Positions 1 through 8,765 are shown, counted from the first letter of the stretch. The stretch is DNA of 64,000 nt from CAYVQF01 sp964454015 (GCA_964454015.1 CAYVQF010000029.1:1-64000), one strand, 5' to 3'. A program made the numbers and translations. The notes: generated by a model not told the origin, from the letters alone.

Positions 1-67
1 CACAATAATTCACAACGAGCAAGCCCCATGCCGGCTTTGGTCGTGGATTGTGGTTGGCGCATTGTCC

Positions 68-96
68 TTGCCAAGGTCGCCGCGAGCGGCTATAGG
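68..96 (+). promoter_or_regulatory. Sigma-70-type promoter upstream of the RIO1 kinase
   Basis: TTGCCA (68-73) is followed by a 17-bp spacer and TATAGG (91-96). This fits the -35/-10 consensus at 5 of 6 and 4 of 6 bases with ideal spacing. It would start transcription near 103, about 65 nt before the kinase start codon. Found by eye only. Confidence 0.45.
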
Positions 97-167
97 CCCG
101 CGGGTGAAGTTGTGTCCGCCGCGATGGCGCGGGCGTTCGGCGCGAGTATGAGGTGAGAGCTGCGATC

Positions 168-1034
168 ATGAAGATCCCGAAACGGCTGCAACCTCTGGTC
201 GAGATGGGTCTCGTCCAGAGGGTCGTGCGACCTTTGACGAGCGGTAAGGAAGCCGCGTTGTTTGAAGTGATGGTGGGAGACGCGCGCCGCGTGGCCAAGG
301 TCTACAAAGGACGTGAGGAGCGCACGTTCAAGAGGCGCGACATCTACGAAGAGGGCCGCAAGGTGCGCGGCTCTCGTGAGGAGAGGGCGCTGCGCAAGGG
401 GAGCCGTTTTGGTCGCGAGTGCGGCGAGGACGCATGGCAGAGCGCCGAGATGGCCAACCTGTGGCGCTTGTTGGACGGCGGTGTGCCCGTGCCCAAGCCC
501 TATGCCTTCGTGGAAGGGGTCTTGTTGATGGAGCTGATCGTCGACGCCACGGGTGAGGTGGCGCCGCGGCTGTGGGACTATCCGTGGACGGCGGTCGAGG
601 CGCGGACGGTATTCCTGAGCTTGGTGCAGGCGACGGCCCGGGCGCTGCGGGTGGGCCTCATCCACGGCGATCTTTCCGAGTACAATGTGTTGATGGGGGC
701 GGAGGGGCCGGTGATCATCGACGTCCCGCAGGCGATCGAGGCGGCCAACCACCCGCAGGCGCGGCGCTTGTTGTTGCGGGACGTGGCCAACCTGCGTGCT
801 TTCTTCGCGCGCTTCGCGCCGGAGCTGGCGATGAGCCGCTTTGGCGAGGAGATGTGGCGGTGTTATGAGCGCGGCGAGCTGGGTCCCGACACGACCTTTA
901 GTGGCAAGTGGCGAGACTCGGAGAAGCGGGTCGATGTGAAGCAACTCATCGAGAGCTGCCGCGAAGAGGAAGCCTTTGCGCGGCGTGGTCCGGCAGTGAT
1001 TCGTCGGGGCCTGTCGCGGGCTGAGCTGAACTGA
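168..1034 (+). CDS. RIO1-family atypical serine protein kinase
   Basis: This 288-residue protein has the RIO1 layout: an N-terminal lysine-bearing lobe (AALFEV, VAKVYKG), then a catalytic loop reading IHGDLSEYN with the catalytic Asp near residue 168, then IIDVPQAI as the metal-binding segment (the usual RIO form is D-x-PQ). RIO kinases phosphorylate or hydrolyse ATP in ribosome maturation in archaea and eukaryotes; the role of bacterial members is not settled. I chose ATG 168 because AGGTGAG lies about 11 nt upstream; an in-frame GTG at 153 would add five residues. trpS follows 89 bp later on the same strand, so a shared transcript is possible. Confidence 0.85.
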   Translation: MKIPKRLQPLVEMGLVQRVVRPLTSGKEAALFEVMVGDARRVAKVYKGREERTFKRRDIYEEGRKVRGSREERALRKGSRFGRECGEDAWQSAEMANLWRLLDGGVPVPKPYAFVEGVLLMELIVDATGEVAPRLWDYPWTAVEARTVFLSLVQATARALRVGLIHGDLSEYNVLMGAEGPVIIDVPQAIEAANHPQARRLLLRDVANLRAFFARFAPELAMSRFGEEMWRCYERGELGPDTTFSGKWRDSEKRVDVKQLIESCREEEAFARRGPAVIRRGLSRAELN

Positions 1035-1123
1035 TGGGGTGTTGTTCTGCTGCTGCATCTGTGTTAGCGCAAGGCGAAGACTCTGGCAGTGGGATGTCTA
1101 GGCGCGGATCGAAGGAGAGTGGG

Positions 1124-2116
1124 ATGCGAAGAGCTCTGAGTGGTATCAAGCCGACAGCCAGTCCGCACGTGGGCAACCATTTGGGCATGGTGATGCCCGC
1201 CATTGCCCTTCAAGAAAGCCACGCGTGCCTGTACTTCATCGCCGATTATCACGCCCTGACCTCGGTCCACGATGCGGCGGCCATGCGCCAGTGGACCCAC
1301 GAGATCGCCGCCTATTTCATGGCTTTTGGCTTGGATCCGACGCGCAGTGTCTTTTATCGGCAGTCGGATCTCCCCGAAGTGTGTGAGCTGGCGTGGATTC
1401 TGAGCTGTGTGGTCAACATGGGCCTGCTCGAGCGGGCCCACGCCTGGAAAGCCGCCAAAGATCGGGGTAACGAAGGCGCCGAGGTCCATGGTCTCTTCGC
1501 CTACCCCGTGTTGATGGCGGCAGACATCTTGATTCACGACGCTGATGTGGTGCCCGTGGGGCGGGACCAGGTGCAACACATCGAGATGACCCGCGACATG
1601 GCCGAGCGCTTCAACTTCACTTTTGGCGATACCTTCCGCTTGCCCGAGGCCATGGTGCGCCAGGAGGTTCACACCGTTCCCGGTCTGGATGGGCGCAAAA
1701 TGTCCAAGTCCTATGGCAATACGGTGACCTTGATGCAATCGAAGAAGGCCCTGCGCCAACAGGTGATGCGCATGGTGACCGACTCGACGCCCCTGGAAGA
1801 CCCCAAAGATCCCGAGACGTGCAATGTCTTTGCGCTGTACCGCCTCTTTGCTAGCCCCGAGGAGGTCGCGGAGATGGCGGCACGCTACCGCGCGGGCAAC
1901 TACGGCTACGGCCATGCCAAGATGGCCCTGGCCGAGGTGATGGAGGCCTACGCGGCACCCGCCCGGGAGCGCTACATGGCCCTCCTGGCTGATCCTCAGA
2001 CTTTGGAGGAGGTCCTACGCGACGGCGCGGCGCGGGCGCGGGTGACGGCGCGCGAGGTGATCGACCGGGTGCGCAGCCGGGTCGGTTTTGTCGGTCGTGG
2101 CACCTACGCGGGCTAG
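1124..2116 (+). CDS. trpS: Tryptophanyl-tRNA synthetase
   Basis: A class I aminoacyl-tRNA synthetase of 330 residues, the usual bacterial TrpS size. It charges tRNA-Trp in the cytoplasm. The HIGH-type motif is PHVGNHLG near residues 12-19 after the typical GIKPTASPH opening, and KMSKS sits at about 192-196. VPVGRDQVQHIEMTRDMA is the standard TrpS helix that packs on the active site. ATG 1124 is preferred because GAAGGAGAG ends 4 nt upstream; ATG 1094 would add a charged 10-residue extension without a ribosome site. It is followed after 29 bp by an SDR gene. Confidence 0.95.
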   Translation: MRRALSGIKPTASPHVGNHLGMVMPAIALQESHACLYFIADYHALTSVHDAAAMRQWTHEIAAYFMAFGLDPTRSVFYRQSDLPEVCELAWILSCVVNMGLLERAHAWKAAKDRGNEGAEVHGLFAYPVLMAADILIHDADVVPVGRDQVQHIEMTRDMAERFNFTFGDTFRLPEAMVRQEVHTVPGLDGRKMSKSYGNTVTLMQSKKALRQQVMRMVTDSTPLEDPKDPETCNVFALYRLFASPEEVAEMAARYRAGNYGYGHAKMALAEVMEAYAAPARERYMALLADPQTLEEVLRDGAARARVTAREVIDRVRSRVGFVGRGTYAG

Positions 2117-2145
2117 ACCCAGGTGGCCCAGAGAGGGGGTAAGAG

Positions 2146-2874
2146 GTGGATCGGGAACCCTTTGCGGGACGCGTCGCGGTGATCGCCGGTGGCGCTGGAG
2201 GAATAGGTGGTGCCATCGCTTGGGCCTTGGGCCGGCTGGGTGCGCAGCTCATCTTGGCGGGCCGTGACGCGTCGAGCTTGGTGCGACAACGGGAGCTGTT
2301 GTGCGGACGCGGCTTGTTGCCCGCTGTCGTCCACGTGGCGCCGGGGGACCTGCGCGAGGTCTCCACTTGTGAACGGATCGTGGCACAAGCCGAGGGGTTG
2401 GGGGGCTTGGATGTGGTGGTGAACGCGGCCGGGGTAGGTCGCTTCGCGACTTTTTTGGAGATGAGCGCGGCCGAAGTCGACGAGGTGGTCACTTCCCACC
2501 TCATGACCACCATGCGCCTCTGCCATGCGGCGCTGCCGGCGCTGTGCGCGAGCCGGGGCCACATCATCAACATCACCAGCGGCTTGTCCAAGCGGGCCAG
2601 CGCGGGGGCCGTTGCCTATTGCGCGGCCAAATACGGTGTACAGGGCTTCAGTGAGGCCTTGCGGCTGGAGGTGGCCCGTCACGGCGTGCGGGTGACCTGC
2701 CTGGCGCCGGCCGGAGCGGGCGTGGACACGCCCTTTTGGGAACAAGCCAACCCAGAGATCAGCCGGGCGGGGATGCTGGCGCCCGAGCGGGTGGCCGATA
2801 TGGCCGTGGTGGTGCTGTTGAGCCGCGCTGGCGCAGGCGTGGATGAGGTTGTTTTGCGCGGCAACAGCGGCTGA
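2146..2874 (+). CDS. Short-chain dehydrogenase/reductase (SDR)
   Basis: A classical SDR of 242 residues. It has an N-terminal glycine-rich nucleotide site (AGGAGGIGGA near residue 15), NAAG at about 93, a catalytic Ser in INITSG and the YCAAK catalytic Tyr/Lys pair. It should oxidise or reduce a carbonyl/hydroxyl with NAD(P)H, but the substrate cannot be read from sequence. The start is GTG 2146 after a purine-rich GAGAGGGGGTAAGAG stretch. It lies 29 bp after trpS and is convergent with the next gene, only 22 bp away, with no visible terminator between them. Confidence 0.85.
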   Translation: MDREPFAGRVAVIAGGAGGIGGAIAWALGRLGAQLILAGRDASSLVRQRELLCGRGLLPAVVHVAPGDLREVSTCERIVAQAEGLGGLDVVVNAAGVGRFATFLEMSAAEVDEVVTSHLMTTMRLCHAALPALCASRGHIINITSGLSKRASAGAVAYCAAKYGVQGFSEALRLEVARHGVRVTCLAPAGAGVDTPFWEQANPEISRAGMLAPERVADMAVVVLLSRAGAGVDEVVLRGNSG

Positions 2875-2896
2875 GCACGCAAGCTATCCCTTGATA

Positions 2897-3448
2897 TTAC
2901 TCGCTCGGCGCACTTTCTTCGTCAGTCGGTTCCTCTGTGGGCTCCTTATCCGGCGCGGTCGGGGCCTCGATGAGGTTGTCAGCGCCAGCGCTCTGGATGG
3001 TGTCCGTGGCCGCTTCGAGTTGGTCGTAGTGATCGGGATGGGTGTCTTCGAAGCGGCGCATGGCCCCGTCCCAGAGTTGATACTCGGCGCGGGAGGTGTT
3101 CTCTTTCCAGAAGACGTCTTGGTCCTCTGGGCTCATGGCGTCGACTTTGGCGCGCAACTTCTCGACCACATGACGCAAGTGTTCCTGGTTGGCGTCGATA
3201 TAGGCTTTGACGGCGCCAATGGAGGCGTCGGGATCACCTTTGTGTTGGTCCAGGAGGTCTGCCACGGTCTTCATGGCCGCCAGGAGCTCTTCCTCGGGCG
3301 CATCACCCTTGGGCTTCTCCGCGCCCTGCTCGGCTGGCGCCTTTTCTTTAGGCTTTGCGGTGGCTTCTTCCTTGGATTTGGTGTCACAGGCAGTGGCCAG
3401 ACAAGTGATCATCAAGGCGATGGCGAGCGAAAGGACGATACGCATCAT
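2897..3448 (-). CDS. Secreted lipoprotein, helical, charged
   Basis: Not a family I recognise by name. The 183-residue protein opens with a hydrophobic segment and a lipobox ending LATAC, so Cys near 19 should be lipid-modified. A Lys/Glu/Pro-rich linker follows, then a helical core of about 90 residues (KAYIDANQEHL, DAMSPED), then an acidic Pro/Glu tail. The core resembles the small exported proteins at 7595 and 55459 but lacks their two cysteines. GGAGG lies 5 nt before ATG 3448 and 8 nt before the alternative ATG 3445. The pmbA stop is 34 bp upstream, so these may share a transcript with tldD-pmbA. Confidence 0.75.
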   Translation of the reverse strand: MMRIVLSLAIALMITCLATACDTKSKEEATAKPKEKAPAEQGAEKPKGDAPEEELLAAMKTVADLLDQHKGDPDASIGAVKAYIDANQEHLRHVVEKLRAKVDAMSPEDQDVFWKENTSRAEYQLWDGAMRRFEDTHPDHYDQLEAATDTIQSAGADNLIEAPTAPDKEPTEEPTDEESAPSE

Positions 3449-3482
3449 GTGAACCTCCTGAAAAATGGCTGATCCAATGCGG

Positions 3483-4808
3483 CTATAGCCCGCTAACGGA
3501 GACGCCGTCAAAGCGCATGGTGGGGATGAGATAGGACGAGTAGGGGAAGGGGTCGTTGCCCACCTCGACCAAGCCTTGCCAGAGGCTGAGGTGGTTGCCG
3601 CTGATGTTCATTTCCCCGATGGGGACGGTGAGCTTCCCGTTCTCAATGGCGAAACCCGACACGCCGTGGGAGAAGTCGCCGCGCGTGTAGTCGACGTTGC
3701 CGCCGAGCAAAGAGGTGACGTAGATGCCGCGCTCAATATCGGCGACCATCTCTGCCGCCGGGCGCGTGCCCAAGCTGAGGCTCAAGTTGGAGGTCGAGCC
3801 GGAGGTGGGCGGCATCTCGAGCTTGCGGCCGTAATAGACGTCGATGAGGTAGGCGCGCAGGGTGCCGGCTTCGACCAGGGTGCGCGGGTGGGAGGCGATG
3901 CCGTCGCCGTCATAGAAGCGGGAGCCAAGTCCGCGTGGGATGTGGGGGTCATCGGTGAGGTGGAGCAGGGGCGAAGCAAAGGACTGGTCGAGCTTGCCGA
4001 GCAAGAAAGAGCGCTGTTGCTGAATGGCGGCCCCAGACAAGGCCCCTAGGAGATAGCTGATCATCTGCGGCGCGACGCGGTTCTCGAAGACCACTGGCAA
4101 GGTGGCTGAGGGGAGCTTGGTCTGCCCGATGCGGCTGAGGGCGCGCTGGGATGCCTCGGCGCCGATGGTGGCCGGGTCGGGCAGGTCGGCGAAGTAGCGG
4201 GTGGCGGCCCAGGCCGCGTCAGAGGGTCGCCGTTCATTGGGATCTTGCACCGAGACCGAAGCCGAGAGAGAGACGGAGGTGCGGGTGGCCGTGCCGAAGA
4301 AGCCGTTGGAGTGAAGTCGCACTTCCTCCGAGGCGCCGTCGCGGAGGGTGGTTTCGACCGAGATGATGGGCCCGCCAACGGCCTGGGCTGCCGCTTCGGT
4401 GCGCTGGAGGAGATCCAGTCTTTGCGCTGGGGTGATCTCCGCCATCGCCGGATCATAGAGCTCGAGGTCAAGCTCGGCGCGCCCTGCGTAGAGCTCTGGA
4501 TCGGCCAGCCCGCGAAAGGGGTCTCGTCCCAGATAGCTGGTGAGGGTCATGGCTTTGGGGACGAAGGCGTCAAGGGCTTCGGGACGGAGATCCGAGGTAG
4601 AGTGGGTGGCGTACTTGCCATCCACGAAGAGCTGGAGGGTGAGGCCCGAGGACGCGGCGTCCAAAATGCGCTCGATTTCACCTTGGCGCTTTTTGACTTC
4701 GATCGATCGGCCTTGGGCGACCCTGACGGCGACCTGCTCCGCGCCAGCGGCCAAGGCACTCTCGAGGGCGCGGCTGGCGATGTCTTGCAAAGCGTGAACT
4801 TGGCTCAT
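3483..4808 (-). CDS. pmbA: TldE/PmbA-family protein, partner of TldD
   Basis: At 441 residues it matches PmbA/TldE in length and pattern: an N-terminal domain (EQVAVRVAQG, IEVKKRQGE), then a C-terminal domain with GGNVDYTRGDFSHGVSGF and IGEMNISGNH. PmbA has no metal site of its own and forms the TldD/TldE heterodimeric protease that trims peptides such as microcin B17 precursor. Its ATG overlaps the tldD stop by 4 bp, so translation is coupled. Odd point: the partner TldD carries a Tat signal but this subunit has no signal peptide. Confidence 0.9.
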   Translation of the reverse strand: MSQVHALQDIASRALESALAAGAEQVAVRVAQGRSIEVKKRQGEIERILDAASSGLTLQLFVDGKYATHSTSDLRPEALDAFVPKAMTLTSYLGRDPFRGLADPELYAGRAELDLELYDPAMAEITPAQRLDLLQRTEAAAQAVGGPIISVETTLRDGASEEVRLHSNGFFGTATRTSVSLSASVSVQDPNERRPSDAAWAATRYFADLPDPATIGAEASQRALSRIGQTKLPSATLPVVFENRVAPQMISYLLGALSGAAIQQQRSFLLGKLDQSFASPLLHLTDDPHIPRGLGSRFYDGDGIASHPRTLVEAGTLRAYLIDVYYGRKLEMPPTSGSTSNLSLSLGTRPAAEMVADIERGIYVTSLLGGNVDYTRGDFSHGVSGFAIENGKLTVPIGEMNISGNHLSLWQGLVEVGNDPFPYSSYLIPTMRFDGVSVSGL

Positions 4809-6406
4809 GAGATACCTCCAACGTTGATTCCCGAGACCAAGACGCTCGGCAGACCAAGAGAGACGGGCACCCGCTGGCCACCTTTGCCGCAGGTCCAGCC
4901 GCCGTCATCGAGCTCGAAATCGTTGGCGACCATGGTGATGCGCGCCAGCGACTCCGGCCCGTTGCCGATGATGTTGACGTCTTTGATGGGGGCCGTGATT
5001 TTGCCATCTTCGATGAGATAACCATTCTTGACGTAGAAGGCGTAGTCTCCGGCGCCGATCTGCACTTGGCCGTTGGTGAAGGAGATGCAATAGATCCCCT
5101 TCTTGACCGATGCGATCAACTCCTCGGGCGCATGCTCGCCTGGCAGCATATAGGTGTTGCGCATGCGCGGCAGCGGTGGATGGCGGAAAGACTCGCGGCG
5201 GCCATTGCCAGTTGGGGCGACACCGAAATGCCGGGCGCTGATCTTGTCGTGGAGGTAGGAGCGCAGGACGCCATTCTCAACCAGCCGGGTCTCTTGGGAC
5301 AAGGTGCCCTCATCGTCGACGTTGATACTGCCACGCAGGTCGGGGTGGAGGCCGCTGTCGACGATGGTCACCTCGGGGCTGGCGATGCTGGTGCCGATGC
5401 GGTTGGCGAAGATGGAGATGCCCTTGCGATTGAAATCGGCCTCCATGCCGTGGCCGATGGCCTCGTGGAGGAGGATGCCCGATGAGCCGGCCGCCAAAAT
5501 GACGGGCATCTCGCCGGCAGAAGGTTTCTGCGCCTCGAAGAGGATGCGGGTGCGCTCGATGCCCTCTTGGACCAGCCGGGCGAGGCGGCTCTGGTCGAAG
5601 AAGTCCAGGCCTCGGCGCGCGGCGATGTTCACGGTGTTCGATTGGCGCTCACCGTCGTGGTTCATGACGATGCTCAAGACCAGCCGGGCCATGGGCTGGT
5701 TGTCGAAAACCAAGGGGCCATCGGTGCTGGCAATGAGGATGCGCTGCTGCTGGGTGCCGATTGAGAGGCTGACCTTCTCGACCCAAGGGTCGGCGGCGCG
5801 CACGTCTTGGTTGAGCTGATCCAACAGGGCGACGAGCTGCTCGACGGGCGCCAAGGACCAGTCAATCTCGGTGTCATAGCGGGTCGGGGGTTGGAAGGGC
5901 TTCAGGGCGAAGGCAGGTGCGCTGCCGCCCTGGGCGATGGCCGCCGCGGTGCGGGCTGCCGAACGCATGGCTTCCGCCGTCAAGGCTTCGGTGTAGGCGA
6001 AGCCCGTCTGATCGCCCGTGACCGTGCGAATACCGACGCCGAGCTCGACATTGGAGTAGGCCCGGTTGACCACGTCGTCTTCCAGGGCAATGTGTGACTC
6101 GACGGTGTGTTGGAAGAAGAGGTCGGCCCAATCTCCTCCGTTGCGCATGGCTTCGGCGAGGCTTTGTTCGATCATGGCCGGGGTCACACCGAAGTTGACT
6201 TCGAAGTAGTTGGGCATGGGCATGGGCTCAGCGGTTGGCGCGATGAGGTGGGGTGGGTTGGTTGCGCAGGCACTGAGCCACGGCGCTACGGCCAGCGAGG
6301 CGAGGCTCGCAGAGCCGAGGGAGAGAAAGGCGCGGCGGCTGACACCGGGGCAGGCGGCCCCGGGCGGGTGCAGCGGCGAGTGACGAGGTGCATGGCGACG
6401 TTTCAT
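4805..6406 (-). CDS. tldD: TldD-family metalloprotease with Tat signal peptide
   Basis: A 533-residue TldD. The metal-binding helix HEAIGHGMEAD (HExxxH near residues 314-319) is intact, and the C-terminal YCISFTNGQVQIGAGDYAF and IIGNGPESL segments are typical. The N-terminus has a twin-arginine signal (SRRAFLSLGS near residue 23) followed by LSACAT, which could be a lipobox or a signal-peptidase site. E. coli TldD is cytosolic, so this copy appears adapted to act outside the cytoplasm. AAAGGAAC lies 7 nt before ATG 6406. Forms an operon with pmbA. Confidence 0.9.
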   Translation of the reverse strand: MKRRHAPRHSPLHPPGAACPGVSRRAFLSLGSASLASLAVAPWLSACATNPPHLIAPTAEPMPMPNYFEVNFGVTPAMIEQSLAEAMRNGGDWADLFFQHTVESHIALEDDVVNRAYSNVELGVGIRTVTGDQTGFAYTEALTAEAMRSAARTAAAIAQGGSAPAFALKPFQPPTRYDTEIDWSLAPVEQLVALLDQLNQDVRAADPWVEKVSLSIGTQQQRILIASTDGPLVFDNQPMARLVLSIVMNHDGERQSNTVNIAARRGLDFFDQSRLARLVQEGIERTRILFEAQKPSAGEMPVILAAGSSGILLHEAIGHGMEADFNRKGISIFANRIGTSIASPEVTIVDSGLHPDLRGSINVDDEGTLSQETRLVENGVLRSYLHDKISARHFGVAPTGNGRRESFRHPPLPRMRNTYMLPGEHAPEELIASVKKGIYCISFTNGQVQIGAGDYAFYVKNGYLIEDGKITAPIKDVNIIGNGPESLARITMVANDFELDDGGWTCGKGGQRVPVSLGLPSVLVSGINVGGIS

Positions 6407-6652
6407 CTCAGTTCCTTTCTGCGTGCCTGGGAGCGCAGCGATGAGGCGGCGCGGCGCAGGTCGTCAGGTGTGGGTCGGCAAGGCGATCCCCCCTTTTCGT
6501 GGTAACACAGAGCGCAGGGCTTGTCAGGCCAGCAGCGGGTGAATCCACTCCCGTCACTGGCGCTGGAGCGCGCCCGGGCGAGGTCAGGCGGGGGGAGGGT
6601 TGTGGGCAAAAGTCATGTAATTACAGGCGCATGGTCTGCATGGCGAAGAGGA
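6407..6652. other. Divergent intergenic region, left half, no gene seen
   Basis: Together with the promoter and leader to 6816 this makes 410 bp without a gene between tldD (-) and the EGEA lipoprotein (+). I see no convincing ORF or RNA. A weak CTGACA element on the minus strand near 6520 could serve tldD, but its -10 partner is poor. Confidence 0.4.
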
Positions 6653-6681
6653 TTGCAATTTCATTGGTATTGGCTTAGAAT
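6653..6681 (+). promoter_or_regulatory. Strong sigma-70-type promoter for the EGEA-repeat lipoprotein
   Basis: TTGCAA (6653-6658), a 17-bp spacer and TAGAAT (6676-6681) give a near-consensus promoter in an AT-richer patch of otherwise GC-rich DNA. It would start near 6688 and leave a leader of about 130 nt before ATG 6817. The strength fits an abundant envelope lipoprotein. Confidence 0.6.
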
Positions 6682-6816
6682 ACCGGGCTCGTGAAAGGCT
6701 CGAGGCGTTATGCGCATGAGCTCGGCCTTTCCTTAAACACGGGGCCTTGGCCCCAACCCGTAGCGGCATACTCAACGGTGGGTCTTGTCGTTGCGGTGGC
6801 AAGAAGGAGAGAAGTC

Positions 6817-7438
6817 ATGTTCAAGTCCTTGATGATCGCGTTGATGTTGACCTTTTTCGCTGGTGCTTCTTTGGTTGCGGTGAGCGGCTGTGAGCAGAAA
6901 GCCGAGACCAAGAAAGAGGAGAAGAAGGGCGAAGCCAAGAAGGAAGAGGCCAAGCCGGTCGAAGGCGAAGCCGCTGCTGAAGGCGAAGCCGNNNNNNNNN
7001 NNNNNNNNNNNNNNNNNNNNNNNNNNNNNNNNNNNNNNNNNNNNNNNNNNNNNNNNNNNNNNNNNNNNNNNNNNNNNNNNNNNNNNNNNNNCTGTTGAAG
7101 GCGAAGCCGCTGCTGAAGGCGAAGCCGCTGCTGAAGGCGAAGCCGTCGCTGAAGGCGAAGCCGCTGTTGAAGGCGAAGCCGCTGCTGAAGGCGAAGCCGC
7201 TGCTGAAGGCGAAGCCGTTGCCGCCGCCGCCGGTGGTGCCTGTGACACTTACTTCGCCGAAGTCGAGAAGAACTGTGAGAACCCCACTGACATGACCAAG
7301 GCCCTCTGCGATGCCACGGCCCAAGCTGCGGCGGAGATGAAGAGCGCAGCCGTTGGTCCGGCAGCGGCGGTGATGGAAGAAGGTTGCAAGACCGCCCTCG
7401 AGGCCTTCCAGACCTCTTTCGCGGCCCTCAGCAACTAA
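6817..7438 (+). CDS. Repeat-rich lipoprotein (EGEA repeats), interrupted by an assembly gap
   Basis: AAGGAGAG precedes ATG 6817 by 5 nt. The product has a signal peptide with lipobox AVSGC, a Lys/Glu stretch, a run of six-residue EGEA(A/V)(A/V) repeats, and a C-terminal domain of about 65 residues with four cysteines (ACDTYF, KNC, ALCDA, EEGCK) ending at 7438. One hundred Ns interrupt the repeat. The N run leaves the two sides out of frame, so the gap length is arbitrary, not a true frameshift. Function unknown; the array could span the periplasm. A terminator follows directly. Confidence 0.75.
6959..7222 (+). repeat. 18-bp tandem repeat coding for EGEAAA units
   Basis: Units of the form GAAGGCGAAGCCGCTGCT are repeated head to tail, with small variants (GTTGAA, GTCGCT), on both sides of the gap at 6992-7091. 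About seven units are visible to the right of the gap and two to the left. The assembler probably broke here because the repeat is longer than the reads could resolve. Confidence 0.9.
6992..7091. other. Assembly gap of 100 Ns
   Basis: Exactly 100 Ns inside a short tandem repeat is the usual scaffolding placeholder. The real length is unknown. Confidence 0.95.
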
Positions 7439-7467
7439 GTTCGCTGCCCCACGTGGGCGAGGCGACG

Positions 7468-7496
7468 GCAAAAAGGCGGGTTTCCCGCCTTTTTGC
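7468..7496 (+). terminator. Rho-independent terminator after the EGEA lipoprotein
   Basis: A perfect 13-bp inverted repeat (GCAAAAAGGCGGG with its complement) around a TTT loop begins 30 bp after the stop codon. The right arm ends in TTTTT. It is the clearest intrinsic terminator in the window and would also work for transcripts arriving on the minus strand. Confidence 0.8.
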
Positions 7497-7594
7497 GTTT
7501 CTTGCAGCAGCAGCGCGCGGGCCTAGGCACGATTGTTGACCCCAGACTCGGCGAATGCGACCCTGGTACGGGCACCTTTCAGGGAGGTCTGAGC

Positions 7595-8032
7595 ATGGGA
7601 ACTAAGGTTGGTAGCGCTGCGTTCGTCGTCCTCTTGGCCTGGGTGGTGATGGCGTTCACTTGGAGCCTGCGTCCGCATTTGGCGTGGGCCGATGCAGGTG
7701 GCGACGCGGCGCCGGTGAGCGCTGAGGCGCGGGTGGTGGAGCTGTTGGTCGGGCTCGCAGGTGGGCTCGACAAAGCTCCCGACAAGTGCCCGCAGGCGGC
7801 GCAGACCTTGCGCACCTGGACGGAGACGCACGCGGCAGAGCTGCGCGAGCTCGCCGAGTTGACCCGGGCCCGAGCCGACGGCTTGGACGATGAGAGCCTG
7901 CGCGCGCTGGAGCGCCAGCTCGAGCCGGCGATGGAGGTGATCATCGGGGTGGCGATGCGCTGCGCCGAGTCCGCCGAAGTCATCGATGCTTTTGCCGCGC
8001 TCGACGCGGTGTTGAATGGGCCGGCGACGTGA
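7595..8032 (+). CDS. Small exported protein with paired cysteines
   Basis: A 145-residue protein of unknown function. AGGGAGGT lies 8 nt before ATG 7595. The N-terminal hydrophobic segment ending HLAWA-DAG looks like a signal peptide. The mature part is helical with two cysteines: a DKC near residue 65, and a MRC near residue 125. Between them is the LRALERQLEP motif. The same spacing and an L-x-x-LER motif occur in the lipoprotein at 55459, so these look like paralogues. Its stop overlaps the next gene's GTG by 4 bp. Confidence 0.7.
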   Translation: MGTKVGSAAFVVLLAWVVMAFTWSLRPHLAWADAGGDAAPVSAEARVVELLVGLAGGLDKAPDKCPQAAQTLRTWTETHAAELRELAELTRARADGLDDESLRALERQLEPAMEVIIGVAMRCAESAEVIDAFAALDAVLNGPAT

Positions 8033-8715
8033 GCGCCGGTGAACGAGAAGGGGTGGTGAAGTACGCGGCGGCGCACCGCTCGGACCCTCTCAGTCCGCAG
8101 GCGACGGCCGCCAGCCCGGCCCTGCTCGCCTCGAGAGCGGCTCTGTTGCGTTTGGGCTTCCTCGGAAGCGATCCAGCCCGTTATGAAGGGCTCGGCTACG
8201 GCAATGTGTCCTGCCGCCTGCCTCCCTACGGCGCCCCACGCCGGGCGCGCTCGTTCTTGGTCACGGGGAGCCAAACGGCGCACCTCGCCGAGCCATCCTT
8301 GGCGCTCTTGGCCGAGGTCGAGGCCTACGACCTGGGCGCTGGCCGCATTTGCAGCCGTGGAGCGGTGGCGCCATCGAGCGAGGCCCTGAGTCACGCGGCC
8401 TTTTACGATGTGGGGATCCACGTGCGTTGGGTCATCCACGCCCACAGCCCCGAGCTGTGGCGGGCAGCGGCTGACGCCCTGCTTGGGCGCGGTGTGGTGT
8501 GGGCGGAAGGGGCCTATGGTAGCCAGACCTTGGCCCAAGAGATCGGCAGGCAATGGCGGCAGAGCACCCTGAGCGAGCGCGGCTGGTTGGCCATGGCTGG
8601 GCATCAAGATGGGGTCATGAGCTTTGGGCGCAGCGCCCAAGAAGCCTTGACACGCCTACTCGAGGCCTGGCAGGTAGCCGTGGCAGCCCTGATGGTGAAG
8701 AGCTGGCGTCGGTGA
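8029..8715 (+). CDS. Class II aldolase/adducin-like protein
   Basis: A 228-residue protein matching the class II aldolase/adducin fold: GYGNVSCRL near the N-terminus, a SSEALSHAAFY segment (the family usually has SSE...H), the metal-ligand HAHS motif, and GHQDGVMSFGRSAQEA at the C-terminus. Members are Zn-dependent aldolases, epimerases or dehydratases of phosphorylated sugars; the substrate is not evident. GTG 8029 overlaps the preceding stop, which suggests coupled translation. The sigma-54 activator downstream starts 50 bp later. Confidence 0.75.
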   Translation: MSAGEREGVVKYAAAHRSDPLSPQATAASPALLASRAALLRLGFLGSDPARYEGLGYGNVSCRLPPYGAPRRARSFLVTGSQTAHLAEPSLALLAEVEAYDLGAGRICSRGAVAPSSEALSHAAFYDVGIHVRWVIHAHSPELWRAAADALLGRGVVWAEGAYGSQTLAQEIGRQWRQSTLSERGWLAMAGHQDGVMSFGRSAQEALTRLLEAWQVAVAALMVKSWRR

Positions 8716-8765
8716 GGTGCTGGGCCAACGCGTTGGCGTGGGGCGGATGGCGGCGAGAGAGGCTG

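Noticed and set aside
6992..7091. Frameshift in the EGEA lipoprotein
   Set aside because: The shift comes from an arbitrary 100-N gap.
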